This document shows, piece after piece, positions 1 through 5,321 of a stretch of DNA of 5,544 bases. The first letter of the stretch is position 1. Every line of letters starts with the position of its first letter. The notes beneath the pieces were generated by a model. It worked only from the letters and a program-made list of their open reading frames with translations, was not told the origin of the DNA and searched no databases. Location: the NCBI GenBank assembly GCA_013414745.1, contig CP058707.1, positions 3,536,030 to 3,541,573 on the forward strand. The letters run 5' to 3'. A program made the position numbers and the translations under genes. The stretch comes from Bacteroidota bacterium (GTDB lineage: Bacteria > Bacteroidota > Bacteroidia > Chitinophagales > Chitinophagaceae).

Positions 1-435
1 TTTCAAATACCTTGAAGCAAAAGTAAATAATTTGCCCAATGTAATATTTGGCGACCAAAACACTACGCAAGTTTTAGAAAGTTCTTTCAATAACTCAATT
101 TCTTTCTCAGTATAATGCGATATGGCTGAAATAATTTTAACATTTCGTTCATTAGCAATTTTTCCGTAAGTATAAATTCCTTCGGTGGAAGAAAAGTCAA
201 TAATAAAATCAACTGGTTGTGAGTCAAGCAAATCATTCAGGTCGGTTGTTGCCAATGAGTATATTTTTCCTGGTTCGTCAGAAGCAACACCTAAAAATTC
301 AGGCACACTTCTGTTTTCAAGCAAGGTGCTTTGTCGTAAGACCCACTCCAAAGAAAATTCTTGATTTTGTAAAATGACATTTGCAACTGCTTTTCCTGTC
401 TTGCCAAATCCAATAAGTCCTACTTTTAATTTCAT
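1..435 (-). CDS. DapB-like (dihydrodipicolinate reductase-type) NAD(P)-binding protein, C-terminus beyond the window
   Basis: The reading frame is open from ATG at 435 to the window edge, giving the first 145 residues without a stop. The N-terminus is a Rossmann dinucleotide-binding start: a short beta strand (KLKVGLIGFG) followed by GFGKTGK at residues 9-15. A second strand ends in IIDFSS at 78-83, the position of the DF(T/S) motif in DapB. SPNITLGKLF at 128-137 matches the APNFSLG motif after which the DapB substrate domain begins. Odd: where DapB has the GTTG loop, this protein reads ISAISHYT (102-109), so true HTPA reductase activity is uncertain. It may be one of the DapB-like paralogues of unknown substrate. 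No other lysine-pathway gene is visible. The start is firm because the Rossmann strand begins at residue 3. It is the only undamaged gene of useful length here, and sits next to the attC-like site at 494-627. Confidence 0.75.
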   Translation of the reverse strand, partial: MKLKVGLIGFGKTGKAVANVILQNQEFSLEWVLRQSTLLENRSVPEFLGVASDEPGKIYSLATTDLNDLLDSQPVDFIIDFSSTEGIYTYGKIANERNVKIISAISHYTEKEIELLKELSKTCVVFWSPNITLGKLFTFASRYLK

Positions 436-438
436 ATA

Positions 439-446
439 CAAAGATA
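439..446 (-). promoter_or_regulatory. possible Bacteroidota -7 element (TATCTTTG) before the DapB-like gene
   Basis: On the minus strand TATCTTTG matches the Bacteroidota TAnnTTTG -7 consensus and ends three bases before the ATG at 435. If used, transcription would start at or near the start codon, giving a leaderless mRNA. No convincing TTG -33 box is seen at the right distance, so this may be chance. Confidence 0.3.
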
Positions 447-493
447 ATAAACTTTATGTTGAGCTGTTTTCGTGAGTGTCGCTTTAGGGTTGC

Positions 494-627
494 AGGTAAC
501 GGTTTTGCGCTTTGCGTTCGGTGTGGAATAGAAAGTGCAAATGTAGAGCCTTTAATCCAAAGCTAAAAGAAAGTAGAAAAGTTCAGTCTTGTACAAATGC
601 CACACTGACGCAAAACGCATGTTAGCA
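494..627 (-). other. attC-like recombination site 1 (3' end of cassette 1)
   Basis: Imperfect palindrome. On the minus strand it starts with R''-like TGCTAAC (627-621) and ends with CGTTACCT (501-494). The inner arms pair: TTTGCGT at 511-517 with ACGCAAA at 608-614, and GTGTGG at 521-526 with CCACAC at 600-605, around a long loop. Short unpaired spacers separate the outer boxes from the inner arms, as in integron attC sites. The outer boxes do not match each other (TGCTAAC versus GTTACCT), but TGCTAAC matches GTTAGCA at the far end of cassette 1 (1166-1160). Its end GTTACCT belongs to the partial cassette holding the DapB-like gene. Confidence 0.7.
558..565 (-). promoter_or_regulatory. promoter-like TAGCTTTG in the loop of attC-like site 1
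   Basis: The minus-strand sequence TAGCTTTG fits TAnnTTTG and lies in the palindrome loop, about 120 bases upstream of the DapB-like start. The following GGATT is also found after the equivalent motif in the repeated cassettes. No clear -33 box is visible. Confidence 0.25.
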
Positions 628-637
628 ACAGTTTTTA

Positions 638-1151
638 TTATCTTCCGTTTTTCAAGTAATCGTCAAATCTTTCGTAATCTCCGGTTATTATATTCTGTTT
701 GTCAATTGTAATATAATGTCCTGGCTTGCATTTAAGATTATCAATTAGTCTTTTGTCCAAGCTATATTTCTCAAAAATTGTTTCAATGATTATATAGTCC
801 GATTTACTGTCTGAAAATTGAATCGAAACTTCACCGTCATCATGGCTATTAATTTTTAGACCTTTTTCTAATTCTATCTCACAGTTATGAATGTAGTATT
901 TTGGGTTTTTAGGAAAAAGTCATTAAAGTCTTTAACTGTAATAAATTTTTAGTTACTTCCTTATCTAAATATTCATTGTCGTCTGTATACGAGTACAATT
1001 CTGAAAAAAAGTATTTTCTATTTTGGTCAATTAAGGTCGTTGCTTGTAATGTTGACATTTCAAGAAAATAATACCTTTCAGTCAATTCTGTTGGTCTGTC
1101 GTATCTAAGCTGAATTGTCAGATAATTATCTTCATCTAATTGTGTATCCAT
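638..1151 (-). pseudogene. unknown protein of ~170 aa, frameshifted (cassette 1)
   Basis: Two overlapping frames join into one protein. The first runs from ATG at 1151 (MDTQLDEDNY...) to a TAA at 911-909 after ~80 residues. The second continues from about 908 as KNPKYYIHNCEIELEKG and ends at TAA 640-638 (...YLKNGR). Removing one T from the minus-strand CTTTTTCC run (914-918 on plus) reads straight through as ...LMTFPKNPKYY..., total ~170 residues. I do not recognise the family. The protein is acidic and beta/aromatic-rich, with no signal peptide or membrane segment. The ATG is only ~10 bases from the cassette end at 1160, and the stop ~11 bases from the attC-like site, the tight fit usual in integron cassettes. 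No promoter fits in front of it, so expression would depend on the upstream cassette. The frameshift may be real decay or an assembly error. Confidence 0.6.
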
Positions 1152-1159
1152 AAAATTGG

Positions 1160-1255
1160 TGCTAACGGTTCGCAGCTTTGCGCTGGGCGGGCCTTTGGAA
1201 CCTGAAATATGCTATGGAAAAGTAATCCCCGCCTTGCGCAAAACTGTTGTTACAG
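1160..1255 (-). other. attC-like recombination site 2
   Basis: On the minus strand R''-like CTGTAAC (1255-1249) is followed by AACAG, a stem TTTTGCGCAAGGCGGGG, a ~30-base loop, the returning arm CCGCCCAGCGCAAAG and a GCGAACC spacer, then CGTTAGCA (1167-1160). CTGTAAC pairs with GTTACAG at the far end of cassette 2, not with its own GTTAGCA end, which belongs to cassette 1. Confidence 0.7.
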
Positions 1256-1691
1256 GCTCGTGCTTGGATTAAAAATGGCGGGATTCCTAAGCACTGTTTC
1301 ATGGTTTTCAATCCAAATATAGTAAAAGCGAGGCAGGCCAATCTGCATTCTGTTTGCAGCGCTTTCCAACTAATTATTTTGAGTCACGTTTATCGTCCGT
1401 GTAATGTTTGTGTTCTTAAAATCTTCGAAGCGCTGCGTTTTTTTCGAGATGAGTAGCAGATTGTCCGTAAAACTAAACTGAGCGTCCTGGTTTTAAGTCT
1501 ACGGAAATCGTATGTGGTTTTCATGTTCTAATATGCCAGCTCATCATCTATGAAATACGATAGGGCGCGAGTTGAGGAACGCCAAAGTCACGGTTAAAAT
1601 CTCCAATGCCTGCCGGTTTTAGGTCTACGGATAACCGCCATTTTTTTGTCTGTATTCTCTCGGTAATTCTTAGCCCAAGCATGGCCTGTAA
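1166..1691 (-). repeat. gene-less structured cassette, copy 1 (cassette 2)
   Basis: First of four near-copies of a ~525-bp unit made of an attC-like site plus a ~430-bp core. Nested inverted repeats organise the core: terminal GTTACAGGC (1249-1257) with GCCTGTAAC; AATGGCGG (1274-1281) with CCGCCATT (1635-1642); GGCAGGC (1332-1338) with GCCTGCC (1608-1614). Inside lie arm A, GCAGCGCTT (1356-1364) with AAGCGCTGC (1428-1436), and arm B, GCGTCCT (1482-1488) with AGGGCGC (1562-1568), which includes a G-T wobble. No conserved reading frame exists: copies differ by one-base indels. This copy has lost the TAG that in copies 2 and 3 lets GTTTAGTTTT pair with AAAACTAAAC. Possibly a large ncRNA or a DNA fold; function unknown. 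Confidence 0.75.
1314..1321 (-). promoter_or_regulatory. promoter-like TATATTTG in repeat copy 1, aimed at cassette 1
   Basis: The minus strand reads TTG, 17 bases, then TATATTTG, close to the Bacteroidota TTG/TAnnTTTG arrangement though slightly short. It would fire through attC-like site 2 into the gene starting at 1151, about 165 bases downstream, which has no room for its own promoter. The same motif is in the other three copies. Confidence 0.4.
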
Positions 1692-1777
1692 CGGTTCGCA
1701 GCTTTGCGCTGGGCGGGCCTTTGGAACCTGAAATATGCTATGGAAAAGTGATCCGCCTTGCAAAACTGTTGTTACAG
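1686..1777 (-). other. attC-like recombination site 3
   Basis: Same type as site 2: CTGTAAC (1777-1771 on minus) to CGTTACAG (1693-1686). Two bases (GC) are missing from the TTGCGCAAAAC arm at 1758-1766, which shortens the pairing. Both outer boxes match because the cassettes on both sides are copies of the same repeat. Confidence 0.7.
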
Positions 1778-2215
1778 GCTCGTGCTTGGTTTAAAATGGC
1801 GGGATTCCTAAGTCTTGTTTCATGGTCTTCAATCCAAATATAGTAAAAAAAGCGAGGCAGGCCAATCTGAATTCTGTTTGCAGCGCTTTCAACTAATTAT
1901 CTTGAGTTACGTTTATCGTCCGTGTAATGTTTGTGTTCTTAAAATCTACGAAGCGCTGCGTTTAGTTTTTCGAGATGAGTAGCAAATTGTCCGTAAAACT
2001 AAACTAAGCGCCCTGGTTTTAAGTCTACGGAAACCGTGTGTGGTTTCATGTTCTAATAAGCCAGCTCATCATCTATGAAATACGATAGGGCGCGAGTTGA
2101 GGAACGCCAAAGTCACGGTTAAAATCTCCAATGCCTGCCAGATTTAAGTCTACAGATAACCGCCATTTTTTGTTTGTATTCTCTCGGTAATTCTTAGCCC
2201 AAGCATGGCCTGTAA
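1692..2215 (-). repeat. gene-less structured cassette, copy 2 (cassette 3)
   Basis: Tandem copy of the unit at 1166-1691, with scattered substitutions and one-base indels. It keeps the AATGGCGG (1795-1802) / CCGCCATT (2160-2167) stem, the GGCAGGC/GCCTGCC stem, arm A and arm B with GCGCCCT/AGGGCGC fully paired. Between arms A and B a further perfect inverted repeat is present, GTTTAGTTTT (1960-1969) with AAAACTAAAC (1995-2004). TGCCAGATTT replaces the TGCCGGTTTT of copies 1 and 4. Confidence 0.75.
1835..1842 (-). promoter_or_regulatory. promoter-like TATATTTG in repeat copy 2
   Basis: Same motif and context as at 1314-1321, pointing on the minus strand through attC-like site 3 into repeat copy 1. 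Confidence 0.3.
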
Positions 2216-2304
2216 CGGTTCGCAGCTTTGCGCTGGGCGGGCATTTGGAACCTGAAATTTGCTAGGGAAAAGTGATCCCGCCTTGCGCAAAACTGTTGTT
2301 ACAG
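2210..2304 (-). other. attC-like recombination site 4
   Basis: CTGTAAC (2304-2298 on minus), AACAG spacer, TTTTGCGCAAGGCGGG arm, loop, returning arm GCCCGCCCAGCGCAAAG, GCGAACC spacer, CGTTACAG (2217-2210). Near-identical to sites 2, 3 and 6, which all belong to the repeated cassette on their right. Confidence 0.7.
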
Positions 2305-2744
2305 GCTCGTGCTTGGTTTAAAAATGGCGGGATTCCTAGGTTCTGTTTCATGATTTTCAATCAAATATATAGTAAAAGCGAGGCAGGCCAATCTGGATTC
2401 TGTTTGCAGCGCTTTCCAACTAATTATCTTGAGTTACGTTTATCGTCCGTGTAATGTTTGTGTTCTTAAAAATCTACGAAGCGCTGCCTTTAGTTTTTCG
2501 AGATGAGTAGCAAATAGTCCGTAAAACTAAACTAAGCGCCCTGATTTTAAGTCTACGGAAACCGTGTGTGGATTTCATATTCTAATAAGGCAGCTCATCA
2601 TCTATGAAATACGATAGGGCGCGAGTTGAGGAACGCCAAAGTCACGGTTAAATCTCCAATGCCTGCCGGATTTAAGTCTAGGGATAACCGCCATTTTATT
2701 GTCTGTATTCTCTCGGTAATTCATAGCCCATGCATGGCCTGTAA
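2216..2744 (-). repeat. gene-less structured cassette, copy 3 (cassette 4)
   Basis: Third tandem copy. All main stems are retained. Small differences include an extra TA in the TATATATTTG stretch, CTGCCTTTAG after arm A, and ATTTTATTG in place of the T-run after CCGCCATT. It is followed on the right by a palindrome of different sequence (2739-2864), which shows that the unit consists of the palindrome on its left plus the core. Confidence 0.75.
2362..2369 (-). promoter_or_regulatory. promoter-like TATATTTG in repeat copy 3
   Basis: Same motif and context as in the other copies, here within ACTATATATTTG, pointing toward attC-like site 4 and repeat copy 2. Confidence 0.3.
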
Positions 2745-2864
2745 CGTTTTGGGCTTGGCGAAGTGGGGATTAGAAGTACAAATGTTCAAATTAGCACTAA
2801 TGTTGATAGAAGTACAAATCCTCAATTTAGCACTAATGCCCCCATTTTGCAAACCCTGTTGTAG
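2739..2864 (-). other. attC-like recombination site 5 (3' end of cassette 5)
   Basis: On the minus strand CTACAAC (2864-2858), AGGG spacer, arm TTTGCAAAATGGGGGC, long loop, returning arm TCCCCACTTCGCCAAGCCC, AAAA spacer, CGTTACAG (2746-2739). Its sequence differs from sites 2-4. GCCTACAAC matches GTTGTAGGC at the far end of cassette 5 (4140-4132), while GTTACAG belongs to repeat copy 3. The loop contains a 32-base direct duplication. Confidence 0.7.
2771..2838. repeat. 32-bp direct repeat pair inside the loop of attC-like site 5
   Basis: Two copies, 2771-2802 and 2807-2838, both starting TAGAAGTACAAAT and ending TTAGCACTAATG, differ at three positions and are separated by four bases. The duplication lengthens the loop. 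Loops of sites 1 and 8 contain related strings (AAAGTGCAAATGT, GAGTACTAAAGTT). Confidence 0.8.
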
Positions 2865-2950
2865 GCTGGCCTTTTGTTTTTAATTTTTGGATATAGTGAA
2901 TTAAAGTCATTCAAAATGTCATCAACATATTGCCATGGTGATTTTGCCAT
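2822..2950 (-). CDS. possible small ORF of 42 aa, or displaced C-terminus of the broken gene upstream
   Basis: ATG at 2950, stop at 2824-2822. The protein starts MAKSPWQYVDDILNDFNSLY, followed by a basic YPKIKNKRPAYNR stretch, which looks protein-like. The last ~13 codons run into attC-like site 5. It overlaps the end of the broken gene at 2911-3761 by 40 bases in another frame. It could be a small overlapping gene, the start of a gene cut by cassette formation, or the real C-terminus of the preceding gene after one more frameshift. No family recognised and no convincing ribosome binding site. Confidence 0.3.
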   Translation of the reverse strand: MAKSPWQYVDDILNDFNSLYPKIKNKRPAYNRVCKMGALVLN

Positions 2951-3761
2951 TGGGTGTCCTTTTCAAGTACTAGTTTAAATAAATTCAAATTTTTCAAGTC
3001 GACAGTTAGTTCAGATACTTTACTACAATTTATTATAACATCGGAAATTCCTTTTATTTGTTGTAATAATGCTTCTTTATTGTCTAAATAACTTTTTGCA
3101 ATTGTGCTGTTATTTGAGCTCTTTCCGCCACTACCTTTTTACGTTAATAAAAGCTATTCTAGAAAGTACATATTCGTTATCGATAGTTGCTGTTTTGGTA
3201 TCCAGGTCTTCCATTCCATTAAAATCTTTAAACAACTCGTTATGCAATATTCCATATGAAGCATAAAGTATATTTGAATAAGTATTCCACCATGGATAAT
3301 TTTACCCTCTCTGTTTTGCTTTGTAATATCTTTATGAAATTCTCTTTGATAGAATAAAATAGGATTTTCCTCGTCCCCATTATTTGCTTCTTTCAATATC
3401 CATAAAATTTTAACTGGTGCTTTTTGAAATTCTTCAATGTTTGTTATTCCATCAAAAGTTGCACTTTCGCCCCAATTTTTTTAATTTCTTCATCAAAAAA
3501 ATCTTCTTTTAGTGTCTGGTTCATATTGTTATTTGTTTTAAAAAGTTCTTTAATTTTAATTGTTCTTGAATGTTTTGTAATTGTGTCTGCTATCGAAATA
3601 AAATCTAATAGAGCTTTTTCAATTTTGTTAATAATGATTGCCTCTTCAAAATTTTGCGTATTAATAAGTTTCTTTTTTATTTCGATAATTCTGACCAAGT
3701 TTTCATTTGCTGGTATTTGAATTTTTCTCAATAGTTCTTTTAGTTGTTCGTCTATATTCAT
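2911..3761 (-). pseudogene. multiply frameshifted ~283-aa protein, resembles an uncharacterised uracil-DNA-glycosylase-fold family
   Basis: Three one-base shifts break a continuous protein. Part 1 (ATG 3761) is charged and helical and contains a UVR-like segment, IIEIKKKLINTQNFEEAI at about residues 25-42; it leaves frame at an A7 run (3476-3482), and otherwise stops at 3444. Part 2 continues as NWGESATFDGITNIEEFQ and PVKILWILKEANNGD (about 112-126). The shift near 3296 leads to part 3, PWWNTYSNILYASYGIL and IAFINVKK. The shift near 3133 leads to part 4, SGGKSSNNSTIAKSYLD to TGA at 2913-2911. The order KILWILKEAN, NILYASYGIL, INVKK-SGGKSS and DVIINCS resembles, from memory, hypothetical proteins often assigned a uracil-DNA-glycosylase-like fold; no catalytic role can be claimed. 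The N-terminal helical part could instead be a separate 105-aa gene (3444-3761). It lies 73 bases after the 90-aa gene, apparently co-directional in one two-gene cassette. Confidence 0.55.
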
Positions 3762-3834
3762 TGTAATTATAAATTAAATTGCCTACTGTTTAAATGGATT
3801 ATCGGCTTATTCCAATTATGAATTGTAAAAATAC

Positions 3835-4106
3835 TTACCAACTAAGCAACCAATTTACGCAGTAAAATTCTTTTGAATATTTTACCATTTCTTGTCTCAA
3901 GCTCCAATTAATATCGCTTTCAAATAAATTCATTTCAAATCTACTACATAGTTCTTCATATTTAACAACGCCAAATGCATATAGTTCATCTAATTCAGTT
4001 TGTTTTTAGAATATTGTTTTGCCATATTCGCAATTTGTTTATTATCAAATTCATTAACTGATAAATTTTCAGTTTCAGTATCGGCTTTAATTTTTAATTG
4101 TCTCAT
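3835..4106 (-). pseudogene. unknown small protein of ~90 aa, frameshifted (cassette 5)
   Basis: From ATG at 4106 the frame reads MRQLKIKADTETENLSVNEF and stops at TAG 3992-3990. Adding one A to the A5 run at 4003-4007 gives ...KQYSKKQTELDELYAFGVV..., continuing to TAA at 3837-3835 (...VNWLLSW). The joined product is ~90 residues, charged and mostly helical, with a W/Y/C-containing C-terminus and no signal or membrane segment. I do not recognise it. The ATG lies 27 bases from the cassette end at 4134. The 73 bases between it and the next gene are AT-rich, with no clear promoter or terminator. Confidence 0.5.
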
Positions 4107-4133
4107 TGTTTATTTTCGGGTTTCGTGGCTTGC

Positions 4134-4228
4134 CTACAACGGGACGCAGCTTTGCGCTGGGCGGGCATTTGGAACCGAAAATTTGCAACAGAACGCAAAC
4201 CCCGCCTTGCGCAAAACTGTTGTTATAG
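4134..4228 (-). other. attC-like recombination site 6
   Basis: Repeat-type site: CTATAAC (4228-4222 on minus), AACAG, arm TTTTGCGCAAGGCGGGG, loop, arm GCCCGCCCAGCGCAAAG, CGTCC spacer, CGTTGTAG (4141-4134). GCCTATAAC matches GTTATAGGC at the far end of cassette 6 (4667-4659), whereas copies 1-3 have GCCTGTAAC/GTTACAGGC: both ends changed together. Its GTTGTAG belongs to cassette 5. Confidence 0.7.
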
Positions 4229-4666
4229 GCTCGTGCTTGGTTTAAAAATGGCGGGATTCCTAAGTCCTTTTTCATGGTTTTCAATCCAAATATAGTAAAA
4301 ATGCGAGGCAGGCCAATCTGAATTCTGTTTGCAGCGCTTCCAACTAATTATCTTAAGATACGTTTATCGTCCGTGTAATGTTCGTGTTCTTAAAATCTAC
4401 GAAGCGCTGCGTTTAGTTTTTCGAGATGAGTAGCAAATTGTCCGTAAAACCATACTAAGCGCCCTGGTTTTAAGTCTACGAGGACCTTGTGTGGTTTTCA
4501 TGTTCTAATAAGCCAGATCATCATCTATGAAATACGATAGGGCGCGAGTTGAAGAAGGCTAAAGTCACGGTTAAAATCTCCAATGCCTGCCGGTTTTAGG
4601 TCTACGGATTACCGCCATTTTTTTGTCTATATTCTCTCGGTAATTCTTAACCCACATGGCCTATAA
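4140..4666 (-). repeat. gene-less structured cassette, copy 4 (cassette 6)
   Basis: Fourth copy of the ~525-bp unit, separated from copies 1-3 by the gene-bearing cassette 5. Its terminal boxes carry a paired change (GTTATAGGC/GCCTATAAC). The outer, second, A and B stems are kept. The pairing between arms A and B is broken here (AAAACCATAC instead of AAAACTAAAC), and the post-arm-B motif reads GAGTTGAAGAAGGC. It lies immediately upstream, in minus-strand terms, of the cassette 5 genes. Confidence 0.75.
4287..4294 (-). promoter_or_regulatory. promoter-like TATATTTG in repeat copy 4, aimed at cassette 5 genes
   Basis: Same TATATTTG, with TTG (in ATTGGCCTGCCTCGC) upstream. It would transcribe through attC-like site 6 into the gene starting at 4106, about 180 bases away. 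Confidence 0.4.
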
Positions 4667-4791
4667 CGTTCTGGGTATTGCCGAAGGCGGGGTGGGATAG
4701 TAGTTATATTTTTAGGAGAACTAAACACCAGGCATCAACAATATTTCAAAGATAAAACCAAAACCCCGCTTTTGGCAATACCATGTTGGCG
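4661..4791 (-). other. attC-like recombination site 7 (3' end of cassette 7)
   Basis: On the minus strand CGCCAAC (4791-4785), ATGGT, a strong arm ending at 4764, a loop of ~70 bases, the returning arm from 4692, an AGAA spacer, CGTTATAG (4668-4661). The arms GGTATTGCC (4674-4682) and GGCAATACC (4774-4782) are perfectly complementary, as are GCGGGG and CCCCGC. CCGCCAAC matches GTTGGCGG at the far end of cassette 7 (5328-5321) but not its own GTTATAG end. Confidence 0.7.
4747..4754 (-). promoter_or_regulatory. promoter-like TATCTTTG in the loop of attC-like site 7
   Basis: The minus strand has TATCTTTG with a TTG (in TATTGCC) 24 bases upstream, roughly the Bacteroidota -33/-7 layout. It points into repeat copy 4. 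Confidence 0.3.
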
Positions 4792-5321
4792 GTTAGTATG
4801 CGTTTTGGCGGTTTTCCATCGGCTGTTTATAATCCTGCATTCAAAATCTAACCACAAAGCAAGGCGGGCGTAAGAAATTCGTTAAGTGGCGCCTTCGATC
4901 CACAACAAAATGGCATTAAAATTTTCCGCTTGATATTCTAACGGTTAATGCCATGAAAGCGCCACGAGTTTCTTTTCAATGTGGGTATTGATTTCAGTTT
5001 TATTAGTCAAACAGCGCCGGTCTTAGTTTTCTTTAGATGTGAAATTTCCATTTTGGTTTCAGTTTTGGGTTTCTATTGGAAGTCCAACCGGCGCGGAGTT
5101 GAGAAACGCCCACAAGACAAGGTAGAAAATTCTGGTTAGTGTCAAAATAGCGCCAAGCCAATCAGCATGTAATTCTTAATGGAACTGGTGATAAGTCCCC
5201 GGCAACCAATTTTGGCGCGACGAAAGAGGTAAAAAACGATCGGTTTGTTATTCTCAAGCCCGCCGTCTTAATGGTAATTAACACCGCCAAAATCTAAGCG
5301 TAATAGTGGTTCGCATATTAC
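4792..5321 (-). ncRNA. candidate large structured non-coding element (core of cassette 7)
   Basis: About 530 bases without a credible reading frame but with nested inverted repeats. The ends pair over ~16 bases, GTTGGCGGTTAGTATGCG with CGCATATTACCGCCAAC, extending into the flanking sites. Then TTTTGGCGGT (4803-4812) pairs with ACCGCCAAAA (5283-5292), and GGCGGGC (4863-4869) with GCCCGCC (5258-5264). Three arms follow. Arm A: GTGGCGC (4886-4892) with GCGCCAC (4959-4965), plus a perfect inner ATGGCATTAA (4910-4919)/TTAATGCCAT (4945-4954). Arm B: GCGCCGGT (5014-5021) with ACCGGCGC (5087-5094). Arm C: GCGCCAA (5150-5156) with TTGGCGC (5212-5218). The order and spacings match those of the 525-bp repeats, which lack arm C. 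The strand is taken from cassette orientation; RNA versus DNA function is not known. Confidence 0.55.

Noticed and set aside
1247..1456. Plus-strand ORFs beginning inside repeat copies (also 2272-2454, 2626-2883, 4098-4295)
   Set aside because: They start inside palindromes, are not kept in frame between copies, and resemble no protein.
1256..1685. Group IIC-attC intron remnant
   Set aside because: I see no domain V-like hairpin, no GTGYG 5' end and no reverse transcriptase, and the core fills a whole cassette instead of interrupting an attC arm.
1166..1691. MITE or insertion sequence
   Set aside because: There is no transposase and no target-site duplication. The terminal inverted repeats differ between cassettes while staying matched within each, which fits split attC sites better than fixed transposon ends.
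1548..1763. 71-codon minus-strand ORF across repeat copy 1 and site 3
   Set aside because: The frame is broken in copies 2 and 3 by one-base indels in the T-run and the TTAAAAT stretch, and it crosses an attC-like site; the conserved signal is in stems, not codons.
1166..2744. CRISPR array
   Set aside because: The repeated unit is ~525 bp with near-identical content throughout; there are no short repeats with unique spacers and no cas genes.
3444..3520. Programmed frameshift at the A7 run
   Set aside because: Other shifts in the same gene and neighbours lie at unrelated sequences, so damage or sequencing error explains the set better than recoding.
3424..3720. 98-codon hydrophobic plus-strand ORF (also 3069-3266)
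   Set aside because: It is the antisense shadow of the charged, helical minus-strand gene; AT-rich Lys/Glu codons give Phe/Ile/Ser-rich antisense frames.
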